Positions 48,434 to 57,672 are shown, numbered from the stretch's first letter. The stretch: DNA of 60,041 bases from an uncultured Eubacteriales bacterium (GCA_900556935.1 USQL01000001.1:1-60041); one strand, 5' to 3'. A program made the numbers and translations. Notes: generated from the sequence alone by a model not told the origin.

Positions 48434-49774
48434 TTACGCATACCCGTATTTCTTACGGTTCGCCAGGATGAAGCTCAGGCAGACAAGCAATGCGCAGGCC
48501 TCGGAGGCGAAGGTTGCCAGCCACAGACCGTCGATGCCCAGAATGGCCGGTATCATAAGGATGGCGGCAATCTGCAAAATCAGCGTCCGCAGGAAGGAAA
48601 TGGCGGCGGAGACCGTGCCGTCGTTCAGGGCCGTGAACATAGAGGAGGTAAAGATATTCAGTCCCACACAGAGGAATGCCGGACTGTAGAGCCGGAAGGC
48701 ATGGACCGTCAGTTCATAGAGCCCCGCGTCATACCCCACAAAGAGCCTGGAAAAAGGCCCGGACAGGAAAAATGCCCCCACGCTCATAGCAACGCCGGTA
48801 ATCACCATGAGCGCAATACTTTTGCGGAACATATTCTGCATCTCGCCCTTGTTCTGCGCTCCAAAATGATAGCTGATAATGGGGGCGGAGCCGATGGCAT
48901 AGCCAACGAACATGGCGATAAAGAAGAAGCCCACATACATAATCACCCCGTAGGCGGAAACCCCGTCCTCGCCCAGGAATTTGAGCAGCTGGAAATTATA
49001 GACCATGGCGGAGATGGAGCCGGAGATATTGGTCATCAGCTCCGAAGCGCCGTTGCCGCAGGCCTGCAGCAATGGCTGCGCTTCCAGCCTGACAAGGCCA
49101 AAATGCAGGGCGCTGCCGTTATTCTTATTCAGGAAGAACACCAGGGGAATCACCGCGCCCACGGTCTGGCTCAGGCCCGTGGCCAGGGCCGCGCCCGCCA
49201 CGCCCCAGCGCAGCGCGCCCACAAAAAGGGCATCCAGCACCATATTGGTAAGCCCCGCGCTCACCGTGGCTGCAAGCCCCAGCCGGGGCTTTTCCGCGGC
49301 AATCAGGAAGCTTTGGAACACGTTCTGGAACATAAACGCGGTGTTAAAGGCGATGACAATCCGTCCATAGAGCACGCAGTCGGCCATCATCTCCTCGGTG
49401 GCACCCAGGGCTCTGGCAATGGGCTCCATAAAGACAAGACCAGCGGTGGTCAGGCCCACGCCAAGAATCAGGGTCAGCTCCACCATCATGGAGAAATACC
49501 GCAGCGCCTTGTCCCGTTCCCCGGCCCCTAAGCACCGGGAGACCAGCGCCGTACCGCCGGTGCCGATCATAAAGCCCACGCCGCCTAAAATCTGCAAAAA
49601 CGGCCAGATGAGGTTCAGGGCGGCGAAGGCGGTCTTCCCCGCGAAATTGGAGATAAAGAACCCGTCCACCACAGTGTAGATGGAGGTAAAGACCATCATC
49701 ACAATGGAGGGCAGGGTAAACCGCAGAAGCCTTCCGTAGGTAAAGTGGTCAGATAGTTGAATTTTCGTTTTCAT
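48434..49774 (-). CDS. MATE-family efflux transporter (second)
   Basis: This 446-residue protein with 12 helices has the N-terminal MATE/NorM-like segment RFTLPSIVMMVFTSIYTVVDGFFISNFAGKTAFAALNLIWPFLQ and a second-half counterpart ASELMTNISGSISAMVYNFQLLKFLGEDGVSAYGVIMYVGFFF, then GSAPIISYHFGAQNKGE. This matches the MATE/VmrA-like subgroup. The start is ATG 49774 with AAAGGA upstream; ATG 49798 is in frame but has no RBS. Its substrate is unknown. It converges on the end of the pyr operon. Confidence 0.92.
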   Translation of the reverse strand: MKTKIQLSDHFTYGRLLRFTLPSIVMMVFTSIYTVVDGFFISNFAGKTAFAALNLIWPFLQILGGVGFMIGTGGTALVSRCLGAGERDKALRYFSMMVELTLILGVGLTTAGLVFMEPIARALGATEEMMADCVLYGRIVIAFNTAFMFQNVFQSFLIAAEKPRLGLAATVSAGLTNMVLDALFVGALRWGVAGAALATGLSQTVGAVIPLVFFLNKNNGSALHFGLVRLEAQPLLQACGNGASELMTNISGSISAMVYNFQLLKFLGEDGVSAYGVIMYVGFFFIAMFVGYAIGSAPIISYHFGAQNKGEMQNMFRKSIALMVITGVAMSVGAFFLSGPFSRLFVGYDAGLYELTVHAFRLYSPAFLCVGLNIFTSSMFTALNDGTVSAAISFLRTLILQIAAILMIPAILGIDGLWLATFASEACALLVCLSFILANRKKYGYA

Positions 49775-49823
49775 TTTTTCCTTTCCGTCCCGGAGCATGG
49801 AGTTCCCATGGCGGAGATATTAT

Positions 49824-49857
49824 TTCCGCATTGCCGTATTTTTCGGGCAATGCGGAA
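49824..49857 (-). terminator. Terminator-like hairpin of the GH25 lipoprotein gene
   Basis: A perfect 12-bp stem (49824-49835 with 49846-49857) has a 10-base loop, starting four bases after the stop codon. The minus strand continues ATAATAT. The other strand has a better T-run (TTTTTC), so it may be bidirectional. Confidence 0.75.
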
Positions 49858-49861
49858 TTTT

Positions 49862-51394
49862 TCACTTCACTTCGTTTAAATATCTGGTAATGCAGTACAA
49901 GGTCTGGCCCTCATACTCCACCCGTGACCAGCCCACGTCCCGGTTGATGCCGGTGCGCTTGACCGTGTCCTCACTTGTGATGGTGGCAACCACCTTGCAG
50001 TCCGGGTCCTCCACTGAGGGAAGAGAGCGGAGATTGACCTTTTCCTTGGGGGCTACGAAGTCGTTTACCTCCTCAAACTGGGTCTTGATCTCCCCGGAGT
50101 CCTGGTCTACCGCCTTGCCGTTTTCGTCCGCGATGCTTAAATAGCTGGAAACGGCGTAGCACAGGATGTTGTTGTACTCAATCCGGGACCAACCGTTGGT
50201 GCTGATGCCGGTACGACGGGCAATCTGTCCGTTTTTCAGCACCGCCACCACCTGGGATTCCGGGTTATCCACCGACGGAATGGAGCGCAGATTTACCTCC
50301 ACCTTAGCCGTCACCGTATCGTTGGCGGTTTCAAACTGGGTTTGCAGCCCGTCGGAGTCCCCCTGGGCCGTGGCAGGGTCATAGTCTAGGTCCGTTGTCA
50401 GGTAGTTGGTCACGGCGTAGCAGGTCTTTCCCTGGTATTCCAGCCTGGACCAGCCGCTGGGGCTGGTGGCAGTCCGCAGAGCCGTGTCACCGTTGAGCAG
50501 GGTAAAGAGCACCACGCTGCCCTCTCCCTGGTCCGGGATGCTGCGCAGGTTGGTCTTTTCCTTGGCGGTGACGGTCTCCTCCACCTCGGTAAAGCTCATC
50601 AGCGCCTCCGGGTCCGGCCCCACCTCCTCCGGCGGCTCCGAATCCTTGGCGGGCTCGATGCCGTCGTAACCAAAATAGGCAAGGTTCATATCAATGGGCT
50701 GGCTCAGACCGCTGACAATGGCGTTCTTGGTAAACTGCCACATATCGTGCTTCCCCTCGTAGCTGGAGGCGTGGGTCTGGGGATAGGGCTGGGCCGGGTA
50801 CTGGGCCACCCAGATTTTGTAGTGCTTTTCGATGCGCTCCGTCTCCCAGGCATCCTCCAGCTCGCTTTTGGAGGCGTAGAACATGCCGGTGTAGCCCAGC
50901 TTTTCAATGGCTTTTAAGAATGCCAGGGCCACATCCGTGCGCTCGGCCTTGGTCATATCCTTCTGGCGGCTGTCCGCCTCCTGGAAGCCCTCACAGTCAT
51001 AGACAATGGGATAGGTAATGGGATATTTGGCGACCAAATCCGCCACCCACTGGGCCTCCTCCCTGGCCTCCTCCGCGTCAATCGCGGTGGAGAAGAAGTA
51101 GCCGCCCATGGGGATGCCCGCCTTGCTGCCCTCCTGGAGATTGTAGCGGGCGTTGGAATCCTCCACAATGGCCCCATCCTTGGCGGTTCGATAGCCGAGC
51201 CTGACCATGGCGAATTTCGCCCCGGCCCCGGCAAGGCCCACCCAGTCTATGGTCCCCTGGTATTTGGCCACATCCACGCCCATATAGACCCCCGCAGCCT
51301 CCTTGGTCTTCCGCCCGTTTCCGCAGGCGGAAAGCCCCAATAGCAGCGCTCCCGCCAAAAGGGCCGAAAGGGCACGTTTGATTGTATCTTTCAT
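49862..51394 (-). CDS. GH25 muramidase-like lipoprotein with three SH3-type repeats
   Basis: This 510-residue protein has a lipoprotein signal with LSAC at 21-24 (Cys24). The GH25 catalytic domain (about 36-245) has MGVDVAKYQG with Asp41, MVRLGYR and YPIVYDCEGF, where the Asp/Glu pair is catalytic. Three SH3-like modules of about 70 residues follow, recognised by their repeated KxxLRSIP...GWSR(L/I/V)EY...CY cores at about 285-345, 365-420 and 445-505. It probably cleaves peptidoglycan at the membrane surface. Single gene with its own promoter and terminator. Confidence 0.92.
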   Translation of the reverse strand: MKDTIKRALSALLAGALLLGLSACGNGRKTKEAAGVYMGVDVAKYQGTIDWVGLAGAGAKFAMVRLGYRTAKDGAIVEDSNARYNLQEGSKAGIPMGGYFFSTAIDAEEAREEAQWVADLVAKYPITYPIVYDCEGFQEADSRQKDMTKAERTDVALAFLKAIEKLGYTGMFYASKSELEDAWETERIEKHYKIWVAQYPAQPYPQTHASSYEGKHDMWQFTKNAIVSGLSQPIDMNLAYFGYDGIEPAKDSEPPEEVGPDPEALMSFTEVEETVTAKEKTNLRSIPDQGEGSVVLFTLLNGDTALRTATSPSGWSRLEYQGKTCYAVTNYLTTDLDYDPATAQGDSDGLQTQFETANDTVTAKVEVNLRSIPSVDNPESQVVAVLKNGQIARRTGISTNGWSRIEYNNILCYAVSSYLSIADENGKAVDQDSGEIKTQFEEVNDFVAPKEKVNLRSLPSVEDPDCKVVATITSEDTVKRTGINRDVGWSRVEYEGQTLYCITRYLNEVK

Positions 51395-51434
51395 ATGTTT
51401 TTTCCTCTATATCCGTCTTCGGTTTTTCTTTTCC

Positions 51435-51463
51435 ATCATACCATAACTTTCCCATTTCGTAAA
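51435..51463 (-). promoter_or_regulatory. Promoter of the GH25 lipoprotein gene
   Basis: On the minus strand TTTACG (51463-51458) and TATGAT (51440-51435) are spaced by 17 bases, 40 bases before the ATG. Confidence 0.7.
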
Positions 51464-51509
51464 GCCGGGGAAAACCAGAAATTCATTCACAGTTTATTCT
51501 TATTTCATT

Positions 51510-51539
51510 CAGATTGGTTTCAGGTTTGTCTACTATAAT
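51510..51539 (+). promoter_or_regulatory. Possible promoter of the two-adaptor ABC operon
   Basis: A perfect TATAAT (51534-51539) preceded by CTAC; the best -35 (CAGATT, 51510-51515) is poor and 18 bases away. A regulator or an extended -10 may compensate. Confidence 0.5.
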
Positions 51540-51574
51540 AAATGCAATTTATTTTGAATCTTGGAGGTATCTCT

Positions 51575-53191
51575 ATGGCCAAACCAACCAAAGCCCAAAA
51601 GCGGAAGCGCATCGTGCAGCGGGTGATTGCCGTTGTCGCCGTGGTACTGGTCGCGCTGCTTGCGGGAACGCTTTATGTCCGCCGCAAGGTCCAGCGCTCC
51701 GTCACCGCCCAAAGCGGCAGCAACATCAAGTCCGCCACCGTCACCACCGGCTCCATCAAGGCCACCGTCTCCGGCTCCGGCACCCTGGTGTGTGAAGACG
51801 TGGTAGATCTGACGGTGCCCTCCACCGTTAAGGTGGAAAAACTCCATGTGGAGCAGGGTGATACCGTCACCAAGGGCACCCTGCTGGCAAGCGTCAACAG
51901 CAGCACCGTACTCACCACCCTGTCCAGCGTCCAGGACAGCATGGACGATTTGGACGACGACCTGCAGTCCGCCAGCCGGGATACCGTCAGCTCCACTGTC
52001 AAGGCCGGTGTAGCCGGACGGGTCAAGGCCATCTACGCTCAGGCAGACGACAACGTGGCCGATGTCATGTACCAGCACGGCTGCCTTGCGGAGCTGTCTA
52101 TGGACGGCTTTCTTGCCCTGGATGTGGAAGCCGGTTCCCTCAAGCAGGGGGAAGCCGTTACCGTCACTACCTCTGACGGGCAGGAATGGGAGGGCACCGT
52201 GGATGCCGTGACCTCCACCACCGCCACCGTTCTCATCACCGACGACGGCCCCCTGGTGGACGATACCGCCAAGGTCGGCTCTCTGGAAGGGACGCTTTAC
52301 ATCCATTCTCCCCTGAAGGTCACGGGCTACGCCGGTACGGTAAGCTACGTCTCCGCCAAGGAAAACGCCAAGGTCTACGCCAGTACCTCCCTGTTTACTC
52401 TGAAAGATACCTCCGATTCCGCCAAATATAACCAGCTGCTGGAAAGCCGGGCCGACTACGAGGAGCTCTACCAGAAGCTTGTAAAGCTCTATAAGGACGG
52501 CGGACTGGTCGCTGAGCAGGACGGCATCGTTGAAACCCTGGTTGACCTGGACGAGGTCACCGTAGGCACCGACCCCCTGACCGACACCACCCTGGCCACC
52601 CTGGACCCGGGCACCAATATGTCCGTCACCGTGTCCGTTGACGAAACCGACATTCTGTCCCTGGCCGTGGGCCAGGAGGTCAGCCTGACCGTGGAATCCA
52701 TCGGCGAGGACACCTACACCGGCACCGTCTCCGAAATCGACACCACCGGCGACAGCGGAGCCTACCCCGTCAAGATTCTTCTGTCCAAGCAGCCCGGTAT
52801 GCTCTCCGGCATGACCGCCAAGGCGGAGGTCACCATCCAGGGCGTGGAAAATGCCCTGCTGGTGCCCAACGATGCCATCCGCAAAACCAGCACCACCGCC
52901 TATGTCTACACCGCCTACGATACGGAAACCGACACTCTGGGCGGCATGACCGAAATCACCCTGGGCCTCACCAACGGCACCTATACGGAGGTCACCGCGG
53001 GACTTCACGAGGGCGACACCGTGTACTATACCCCCAAGGAGCAGACCTTTACCTTCGGCGGCATGACCTTTACCACCTCCGGGGACTTTCCCGGCATGAG
53101 CGGTATGTCTGACGGCGGCGGCCGTGGGGACAAGGGCGGCAGGCCCTCCGACATGGGCGGAATGAGCGCCATGCCCGGCATGGGCGGTTAA
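51575..53191 (+). CDS. HlyD/MacA-like membrane fusion (adaptor) protein 1
   Basis: This 538-residue protein has an N-terminal basic patch, one helix (about 14-34) and an extracytoplasmic adaptor. A biotinyl-lipoyl-like domain (VKVEKLHVEQGDTVTKGTLLASVN), a short alpha segment, a second lipoyl-like segment, a beta-barrel (MSVTVSVDETDILSLAVGQEVSLTVE) and a membrane-proximal domain are visible. The C-terminal tail is Gly/Met-rich (GMSGMSDGGG, MGGMSAMPGMGG). It is paralogous to the fourth gene of the operon. AGGAGG-like GGAGGT precedes ATG 51575. It should link the MacB-type ABC permease to the cell wall or to a substrate. Confidence 0.9.
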   Translation: MAKPTKAQKRKRIVQRVIAVVAVVLVALLAGTLYVRRKVQRSVTAQSGSNIKSATVTTGSIKATVSGSGTLVCEDVVDLTVPSTVKVEKLHVEQGDTVTKGTLLASVNSSTVLTTLSSVQDSMDDLDDDLQSASRDTVSSTVKAGVAGRVKAIYAQADDNVADVMYQHGCLAELSMDGFLALDVEAGSLKQGEAVTVTTSDGQEWEGTVDAVTSTTATVLITDDGPLVDDTAKVGSLEGTLYIHSPLKVTGYAGTVSYVSAKENAKVYASTSLFTLKDTSDSAKYNQLLESRADYEELYQKLVKLYKDGGLVAEQDGIVETLVDLDEVTVGTDPLTDTTLATLDPGTNMSVTVSVDETDILSLAVGQEVSLTVESIGEDTYTGTVSEIDTTGDSGAYPVKILLSKQPGMLSGMTAKAEVTIQGVENALLVPNDAIRKTSTTAYVYTAYDTETDTLGGMTEITLGLTNGTYTEVTAGLHEGDTVYYTPKEQTFTFGGMTFTTSGDFPGMSGMSDGGGRGDKGGRPSDMGGMSAMPGMGG

Positions 53192-53201
53192 GGAGGCTCC
53201 T

Positions 53202-53873
53202 ATGATTGACCTGAAGAATATCTCCCGGGTCTATCAGATTGGCTCTGAAAAGGTCTACGCCCTGAACAAAGCCAATCTGCACATCGACCCCGGTGAATTT
53301 GTCAGCATCATCGGCCCCTCGGGCTCCGGCAAATCCACCCTGATGAACATCATCGGATGCCTGGATACCGCCGACTCCGGCACCTATCTTTTGGACGGCA
53401 CCCCCATTGAGGACTATACGGAAAACCAGCTGGCCCGGATTCGGAACCGGAAAATCGGCTTTGTCTTCCAGAGCTTCAACCTGATTTCCAAGCTCACCGC
53501 GGAGGAAAACGTGGAGCTGCCCCTCATCTACCAGAAGGTACCCCGGGCAGAGCGGAAGGAACGGGTGGAAAAGGCCCTGGCCCGGGTGGACTTGCAAAAG
53601 CGGGCCAAACACCTGCCCACAGAGCTCTCCGGCGGCCAGCAGCAGCGGGTGGCCATCGCCCGGGCCATCGTCACAAAGCCCAGCCTCATCTTAGCCGACG
53701 AGCCCACAGGCAACCTGGACTCCAAGACCACCGTGGAAATCATGGATATTTTCCACGAGCTCCACGACGCGGGCAACACCATTGTATTAATCACCCACGA
53801 TGACGACGTGGCCAAGCAGGCCAGCCGCATCGTCAGAATCAAGGACGGACAGCTAACGGAGGTGGGCACATGA
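53202..53873 (+). CDS. MacB-type ABC transporter ATP-binding protein
   Basis: This 223-residue ATPase has Walker A GPSGSGKST (38-46), Q-loop GFVFQSFNLISKLTAEENV, signature LSGGQQQRVAIARAI, Walker B LILADEPTGNLD and the H-loop LITHDDD. It belongs to the MacB/LolD class. GGAGG lies before the ATG, 10 bases after the adaptor gene; its stop overlaps the permease start (ATGA). Confidence 0.95.
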   Translation: MIDLKNISRVYQIGSEKVYALNKANLHIDPGEFVSIIGPSGSGKSTLMNIIGCLDTADSGTYLLDGTPIEDYTENQLARIRNRKIGFVFQSFNLISKLTAEENVELPLIYQKVPRAERKERVEKALARVDLQKRAKHLPTELSGGQQQRVAIARAIVTKPSLILADEPTGNLDSKTTVEIMDIFHELHDAGNTIVLITHDDDVAKQASRIVRIKDGQLTEVGT

Positions 53874-55060
53874 TTCAGGCATTCAAAATGGCGATGAAGT
53901 CCATTTCCGGCAACAAGTTTCGGGCGTTTTTGACCATGCTGGGCATCATCATCGGCGTTATGGCCCTGGTGATTCTGGTGAGCCTGGTCTCCGGTGCCAC
54001 CGGCACGGTGACGGACACCATTTCCAGCCTGGGCAGCAACCTTTTAAGCGTCACCATTTCCGATGACAAGGGCGCTCCGGTCACCTTGACCACCCTGGAC
54101 GAATGGATGGCAGACCCCCAGATTGGTCTGGCAGCCCCCTCGGCCACCACCACCGCTACCGGAAAATATTCCTCTACCACCAAAACCGTCACGGTTTACG
54201 GCGCAACCCCGGCCTATGCCTCCATCAACGGCCAGAGCGTGCTGTTAGGCCGGTTCCTGACCCAGGCGGATGTGGAAAACCACACCAGCGTCTGCGTCAT
54301 TCCGGAGGAAACCGCCGAGGATATGGTGGGCTACACCGACTGCTTAGGGCAGGAGCTATCCCTGGACGGGATGAAATTTACCATTGTGGGCATTCTCAAG
54401 GACGACGACGAATCCCTCACCGGCATCCTGACCAAGAATTCCATGATGGCCTATATTCCCTACACCACCCTGATGCGCCTTTCCTCCACCGTCTCCACCA
54501 CCATTACCAGCTTCTCCGTCAGCGCCCCGGCGGACGGCAACATGACCTCCACGGAAAGCGCCATGAAGCAGCTGCTTTTGGAGCGCTTTGACAACGACGA
54601 GGATGCCTTCTCCCTGCTGTCCCAGAACATGCTGGAGGATGCCATGAGCTCCGTTACCGGCATCTTGACAGTGTTACTCGGCGGCATCGCCGCCATCTCC
54701 CTGATTGTGGGCGGCATTGGCATTATGAATATCATGCTGGTCACCGTCACCGAGCGAACCCGGGAAATCGGCATCCGGAAGGCCATCGGTGCCGGCCGGG
54801 GTGTGATTTTGCAGCAGTTCCTGCTGGAAAGCGTGGTCCTGTGTATGATTGGCTGCGCCATCGGTGTGTTCCTTTCCTGGGTAGTGCTGCGGCTGATTTC
54901 CGTGATGGTGGCCAGCATGGGCATCTCCTTTGCCCTGGAATGGGGCGTTGTGGCCATCGCTGTGGCGTTCTGCTTTGCCATCGGCGTGATTTTCGGCCTG
55001 TACCCCGCCAACAAGGCCGCAAAGCTGCCCCCCATCGAAGCCCTGCACTACGGCGGCTAA
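53870..55060 (+). CDS. MacB-type ABC transporter permease (FtsX/MacB_PCD)
   Basis: This 396-residue permease has the four-helix MacB core. Helix 1 (about 17-40, RAFLTMLGIIIGVMALVILVSLVSG) is followed by a MacB periplasmic core domain (about 45-250). Three C-terminal helices carry the FtsX coupling motif VTERTREIGIRKAIGAGRGVILQQFL. With the ATPase in the same operon it forms a mechanotransmission exporter; the substrate may be a peptide or an antimicrobial. Confidence 0.94.
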   Translation: MIQAFKMAMKSISGNKFRAFLTMLGIIIGVMALVILVSLVSGATGTVTDTISSLGSNLLSVTISDDKGAPVTLTTLDEWMADPQIGLAAPSATTTATGKYSSTTKTVTVYGATPAYASINGQSVLLGRFLTQADVENHTSVCVIPEETAEDMVGYTDCLGQELSLDGMKFTIVGILKDDDESLTGILTKNSMMAYIPYTTLMRLSSTVSTTITSFSVSAPADGNMTSTESAMKQLLLERFDNDEDAFSLLSQNMLEDAMSSVTGILTVLLGGIAAISLIVGGIGIMNIMLVTVTERTREIGIRKAIGAGRGVILQQFLLESVVLCMIGCAIGVFLSWVVLRLISVMVASMGISFALEWGVVAIAVAFCFAIGVIFGLYPANKAAKLPPIEALHYGG

Positions 55061-55071
55061 GGAGGTAAACC

Positions 55072-57249
55072 ATGATTTTTAAGAAAAAAGTTCCCACAGA
55101 GGACCCCAAAAATACCATGCCCCCTCTGGACACGGAGGAGGAAGACACCCCGGACCGGGGCGGCGGCGGGGCCAAATGGATTACGCTTCTGTGCGTTATT
55201 CTGGCCATTGCCCTGCTGGTCAGTTCCCTGCCCTCCGGCATTTCCAGCTCCACCTCGGTAAACGCGAAAATCTATTCCGATACCATGCAGCAAAACACCA
55301 TCTCCACCGTGCTCTCCGGCGGCGGCACCCTGACCCCCCAGGAGGGCGAGGCCCTGTCCATCCCCCAGGCGCTGGAGGTCAAGGCCCGCTATGTCTCCAA
55401 CGGGGACCATGTAAAGGCCGGGGACCCCATTGCCCAGGTGGACAAGGCGGCGGTGCTCTCCGCCATCTCCGAGCTGCAGGAGGTTCTGGACAAGCTGGAC
55501 AGCGACATTGCCTCCAACGCGGGCAAGACCAATTCCTCCAGTGTCCATGCCGGAAGCTCCGGGCGTATCAAAAAAATCTACGCCCAGGTGGACACCCCGG
55601 TTTCCGACACCATGTATGAAAACGGCGCGCTGATGCTGCTGTCCCTGGACGGGCTCATGGCCGTAGACCTGGATGCTTCCCGTCCCGTGGGCCAGGCCGT
55701 CACCGTCACCCTGTCCGACGGGACGGCGCTGGAGGGCACTGTGGACAGCCTGACGGAAACGGGCTCCACCGTCACCCTCTCCGACGAAACGGCCCCCACG
55801 GACGACATCGTCACCGTCACCGACGCAAACGGCGGCTTTCTGGGGCAGGGCCAGCTGTATATCCACAGCATGCTCCGCGTCACCGGTGCCTACGGCACCG
55901 TCTCCACCGTTTCCGTCAAGGAAAATCAGAAAATTTATGCCGGTGCCACCCTTCTGACCCTGAAGGACACCGGCCACACCGCCCAGTACGCAAAGCTTCT
56001 GTCCCGGCGGTCCGAGCTGGAAGCGCAGATGGAAAGCCTTGTAAAGCTCTCCAAGGACGGTATTCTCTACGCCGATACCGACGGCCTGGTCTCCAATTTG
56101 GACGGCACCGTTGACCTTGCCGTGTTCGAAGCCCCCCAGCGCAGCCACGCCAGCCCCGGCTACAAGGTACTCTCTGGAACCCGGATGGAGGAGAGCAGCA
56201 CGCCCACGGCCCCGGGCGAGGAAGGCGGCACCGGCGGGAACGCAGGCGGCGAGGGCGGAAGCGGTTCCGAAGGCGGAACAGACGCACCCTCCACCCCGGA
56301 AACGCCCCCGACTGAGGGCCAGGAATACACCCTGGGGTACGTGCTCTCCACCGACGGCGGAATCTTCTACATTCCCCAGGGTACCATGCTTGTTGCCGAG
56401 GGCAGCGCCCTGCCCGCCCTGACCTTCTCCGGAAATCCCAACTCCGGCATTCCCCTGAGTGCCGACGGTCTGGCCGTCAAGTGCAGCACCGGTGCCGGTT
56501 GGGAGGATGCGGACGCGGGCCAGATTACCGCCGGGGACTCCATTCTCATCGGCAACGGTCTGCTGGTCTTCCAGCACAACGCCGCCCAGCCCTCCACCGA
56601 CGAGCTTCCCGGCGGCATGGGCAGCCTGGGTGATCTGAGCGGTCTTGCCGGAATGGCGGGCATGTCCGGTATGAGCGGCATGAGCGATATGGGCGGCATG
56701 TCCGGCAGCGCCGCCCAAAGCCAGGCGGTCTACGACAGCTACGATACCACCACCCAGGATGTGGCCACCATCGTCCCCGAGGAGGAGATGACCGTGGAGA
56801 TTCAGGTGGACGAGCTGGACATTCTCTCCCTGCAGGTGGGCATGTCCGCCCAGGTAACCATGGATGCCCTGCCCGGGAAGGTCTACACAGGGACCATTAC
56901 GAAAATCAACGCCTACGGCATCAACGCCGGCGGCAACACCAAGTATACCGTCACCGTGACCCTGCCCCGGGGGGAAAACATGCTTTCCGGCATGAACGCC
57001 TCGGTAAAAATCACCACCGCGGTCTCCCAGCCGGTGCAGACCGTCCCGGCGGAAGCCATCTTCTTCGATTCCGGCAAATCCTGGCTCTACACCGGCTACG
57101 ACGAGAAGACCGATACCCTTCTGTCCCCTGTAGAGGTGGAAACCGGCATGTCCGACGGAAGCGTGGTTGAGATTCTCTCCGGCCTGGACAGCGGCACCAC
57201 CTTCTACTACCGCTACGCCGACACCATTGAATATAGCTTTGTAGGCTGA
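55072..57249 (+). CDS. HlyD/MacA-like adaptor protein 2, with long low-complexity inserts
   Basis: This 725-residue paralogue of the first adaptor has one helix (about 36-58), lipoyl-like halves (VKARYVSNGDHVKAGDPIAQVD and a later YGTVSTVSVKENQKIYAG), the beta-barrel TVEIQVDELDILSLQVGMSAQVTMD and a final domain ending at TFYYRYADTIEYSFVG. It differs by a Gly/Glu/Ser/Thr/Pro-rich linker (about 365-420), an extra beta-rich insertion, and a Gly/Met tract around residues 520-545 with several GMSGM-type repeats. It is last in the operon, with AGGAGG before the ATG 12 bases after the permease. Confidence 0.88.
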   Translation: MIFKKKVPTEDPKNTMPPLDTEEEDTPDRGGGGAKWITLLCVILAIALLVSSLPSGISSSTSVNAKIYSDTMQQNTISTVLSGGGTLTPQEGEALSIPQALEVKARYVSNGDHVKAGDPIAQVDKAAVLSAISELQEVLDKLDSDIASNAGKTNSSSVHAGSSGRIKKIYAQVDTPVSDTMYENGALMLLSLDGLMAVDLDASRPVGQAVTVTLSDGTALEGTVDSLTETGSTVTLSDETAPTDDIVTVTDANGGFLGQGQLYIHSMLRVTGAYGTVSTVSVKENQKIYAGATLLTLKDTGHTAQYAKLLSRRSELEAQMESLVKLSKDGILYADTDGLVSNLDGTVDLAVFEAPQRSHASPGYKVLSGTRMEESSTPTAPGEEGGTGGNAGGEGGSGSEGGTDAPSTPETPPTEGQEYTLGYVLSTDGGIFYIPQGTMLVAEGSALPALTFSGNPNSGIPLSADGLAVKCSTGAGWEDADAGQITAGDSILIGNGLLVFQHNAAQPSTDELPGGMGSLGDLSGLAGMAGMSGMSGMSDMGGMSGSAAQSQAVYDSYDTTTQDVATIVPEEEMTVEIQVDELDILSLQVGMSAQVTMDALPGKVYTGTITKINAYGINAGGNTKYTVTVTLPRGENMLSGMNASVKITTAVSQPVQTVPAEAIFFDSGKSWLYTGYDEKTDTLLSPVEVETGMSDGSVVEILSGLDSGTTFYYRYADTIEYSFVG

Positions 57250-57258
57250 CCGAAAACC

Positions 57259-57288
57259 GGGCACTCAGGAAAAATTCCCCAAGTGCCC
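57259..57288 (+). terminator. Terminator of the two-adaptor ABC operon
   Basis: A 7-bp outer stem (57259-57265 with 57282-57288) encloses an inner GGAA/TTCC pairing; AGTTTGC follows. Weak T-tract; serves as the boundary to the convergent small gene. Confidence 0.6.
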
Positions 57289-57294
57289 AGTTTG

Positions 57295-57672
57295 CTATTC
57301 CCTCCATGCCGCCCCCTTCTGCCCGTTTCTGGTCTCCAGATAGGCATCCTTCAGCCGCTGTAAATAGGCGAAGGGCTCCTCCGGGGAGATGGGGGCAAAG
57401 TGGGTTTGGGGAGGGTCGTGCTTGGATGCCAATAGGAATTGGATTTCCCCATCCCCCAGGTGCTTCACCGGGCGGCGCGTATCCAGCCCAAAGCCGCCCT
57501 CCATGGGCACCAGCACTCCCAGGTCCTCCCGCCGCTCCCCGCACCGCGCCAGCAGCCGCACCGCCGTCTCCCCGGAAATCCGGCAGCGGCAGTGGAACGT
57601 ATAGTAGAGCCCCTGACGCAGTACCTGAACCTTCCCAACCGGCTTTCCGCCCAGCATTAATTCCTGTTCCAT
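57295..57672 (-). CDS. Small soluble protein of unknown function
   Basis: This 125-residue protein without signal peptide or membrane helix has an N-terminal half rich in beta strands (VGKVQVLRQGLYYTFHCRCRISGE), one CRC motif, and a C-terminal half with EPFAYLQRLKDAYLETRNGQ. I recognise no named family. The start is ATG 57672 with AAGGGGG eight bases upstream, but this Shine-Dalgarno is part of a 15-bp hairpin arm (57675-57716), so translation may be controlled. Confidence 0.7.
   Translation of the reverse strand: MEQELMLGGKPVGKVQVLRQGLYYTFHCRCRISGETAVRLLARCGERREDLGVLVPMEGGFGLDTRRPVKHLGDGEIQFLLASKHDPPQTHFAPISPEEPFAYLQRLKDAYLETRNGQKGAAWRE

Noticed and set aside
55057..57264. 735-codon open frame on the minus strand
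   Set aside because: Antisense to adaptor 2; the length arises from the Gly/Ser/Thr-rich codons of the coding strand.
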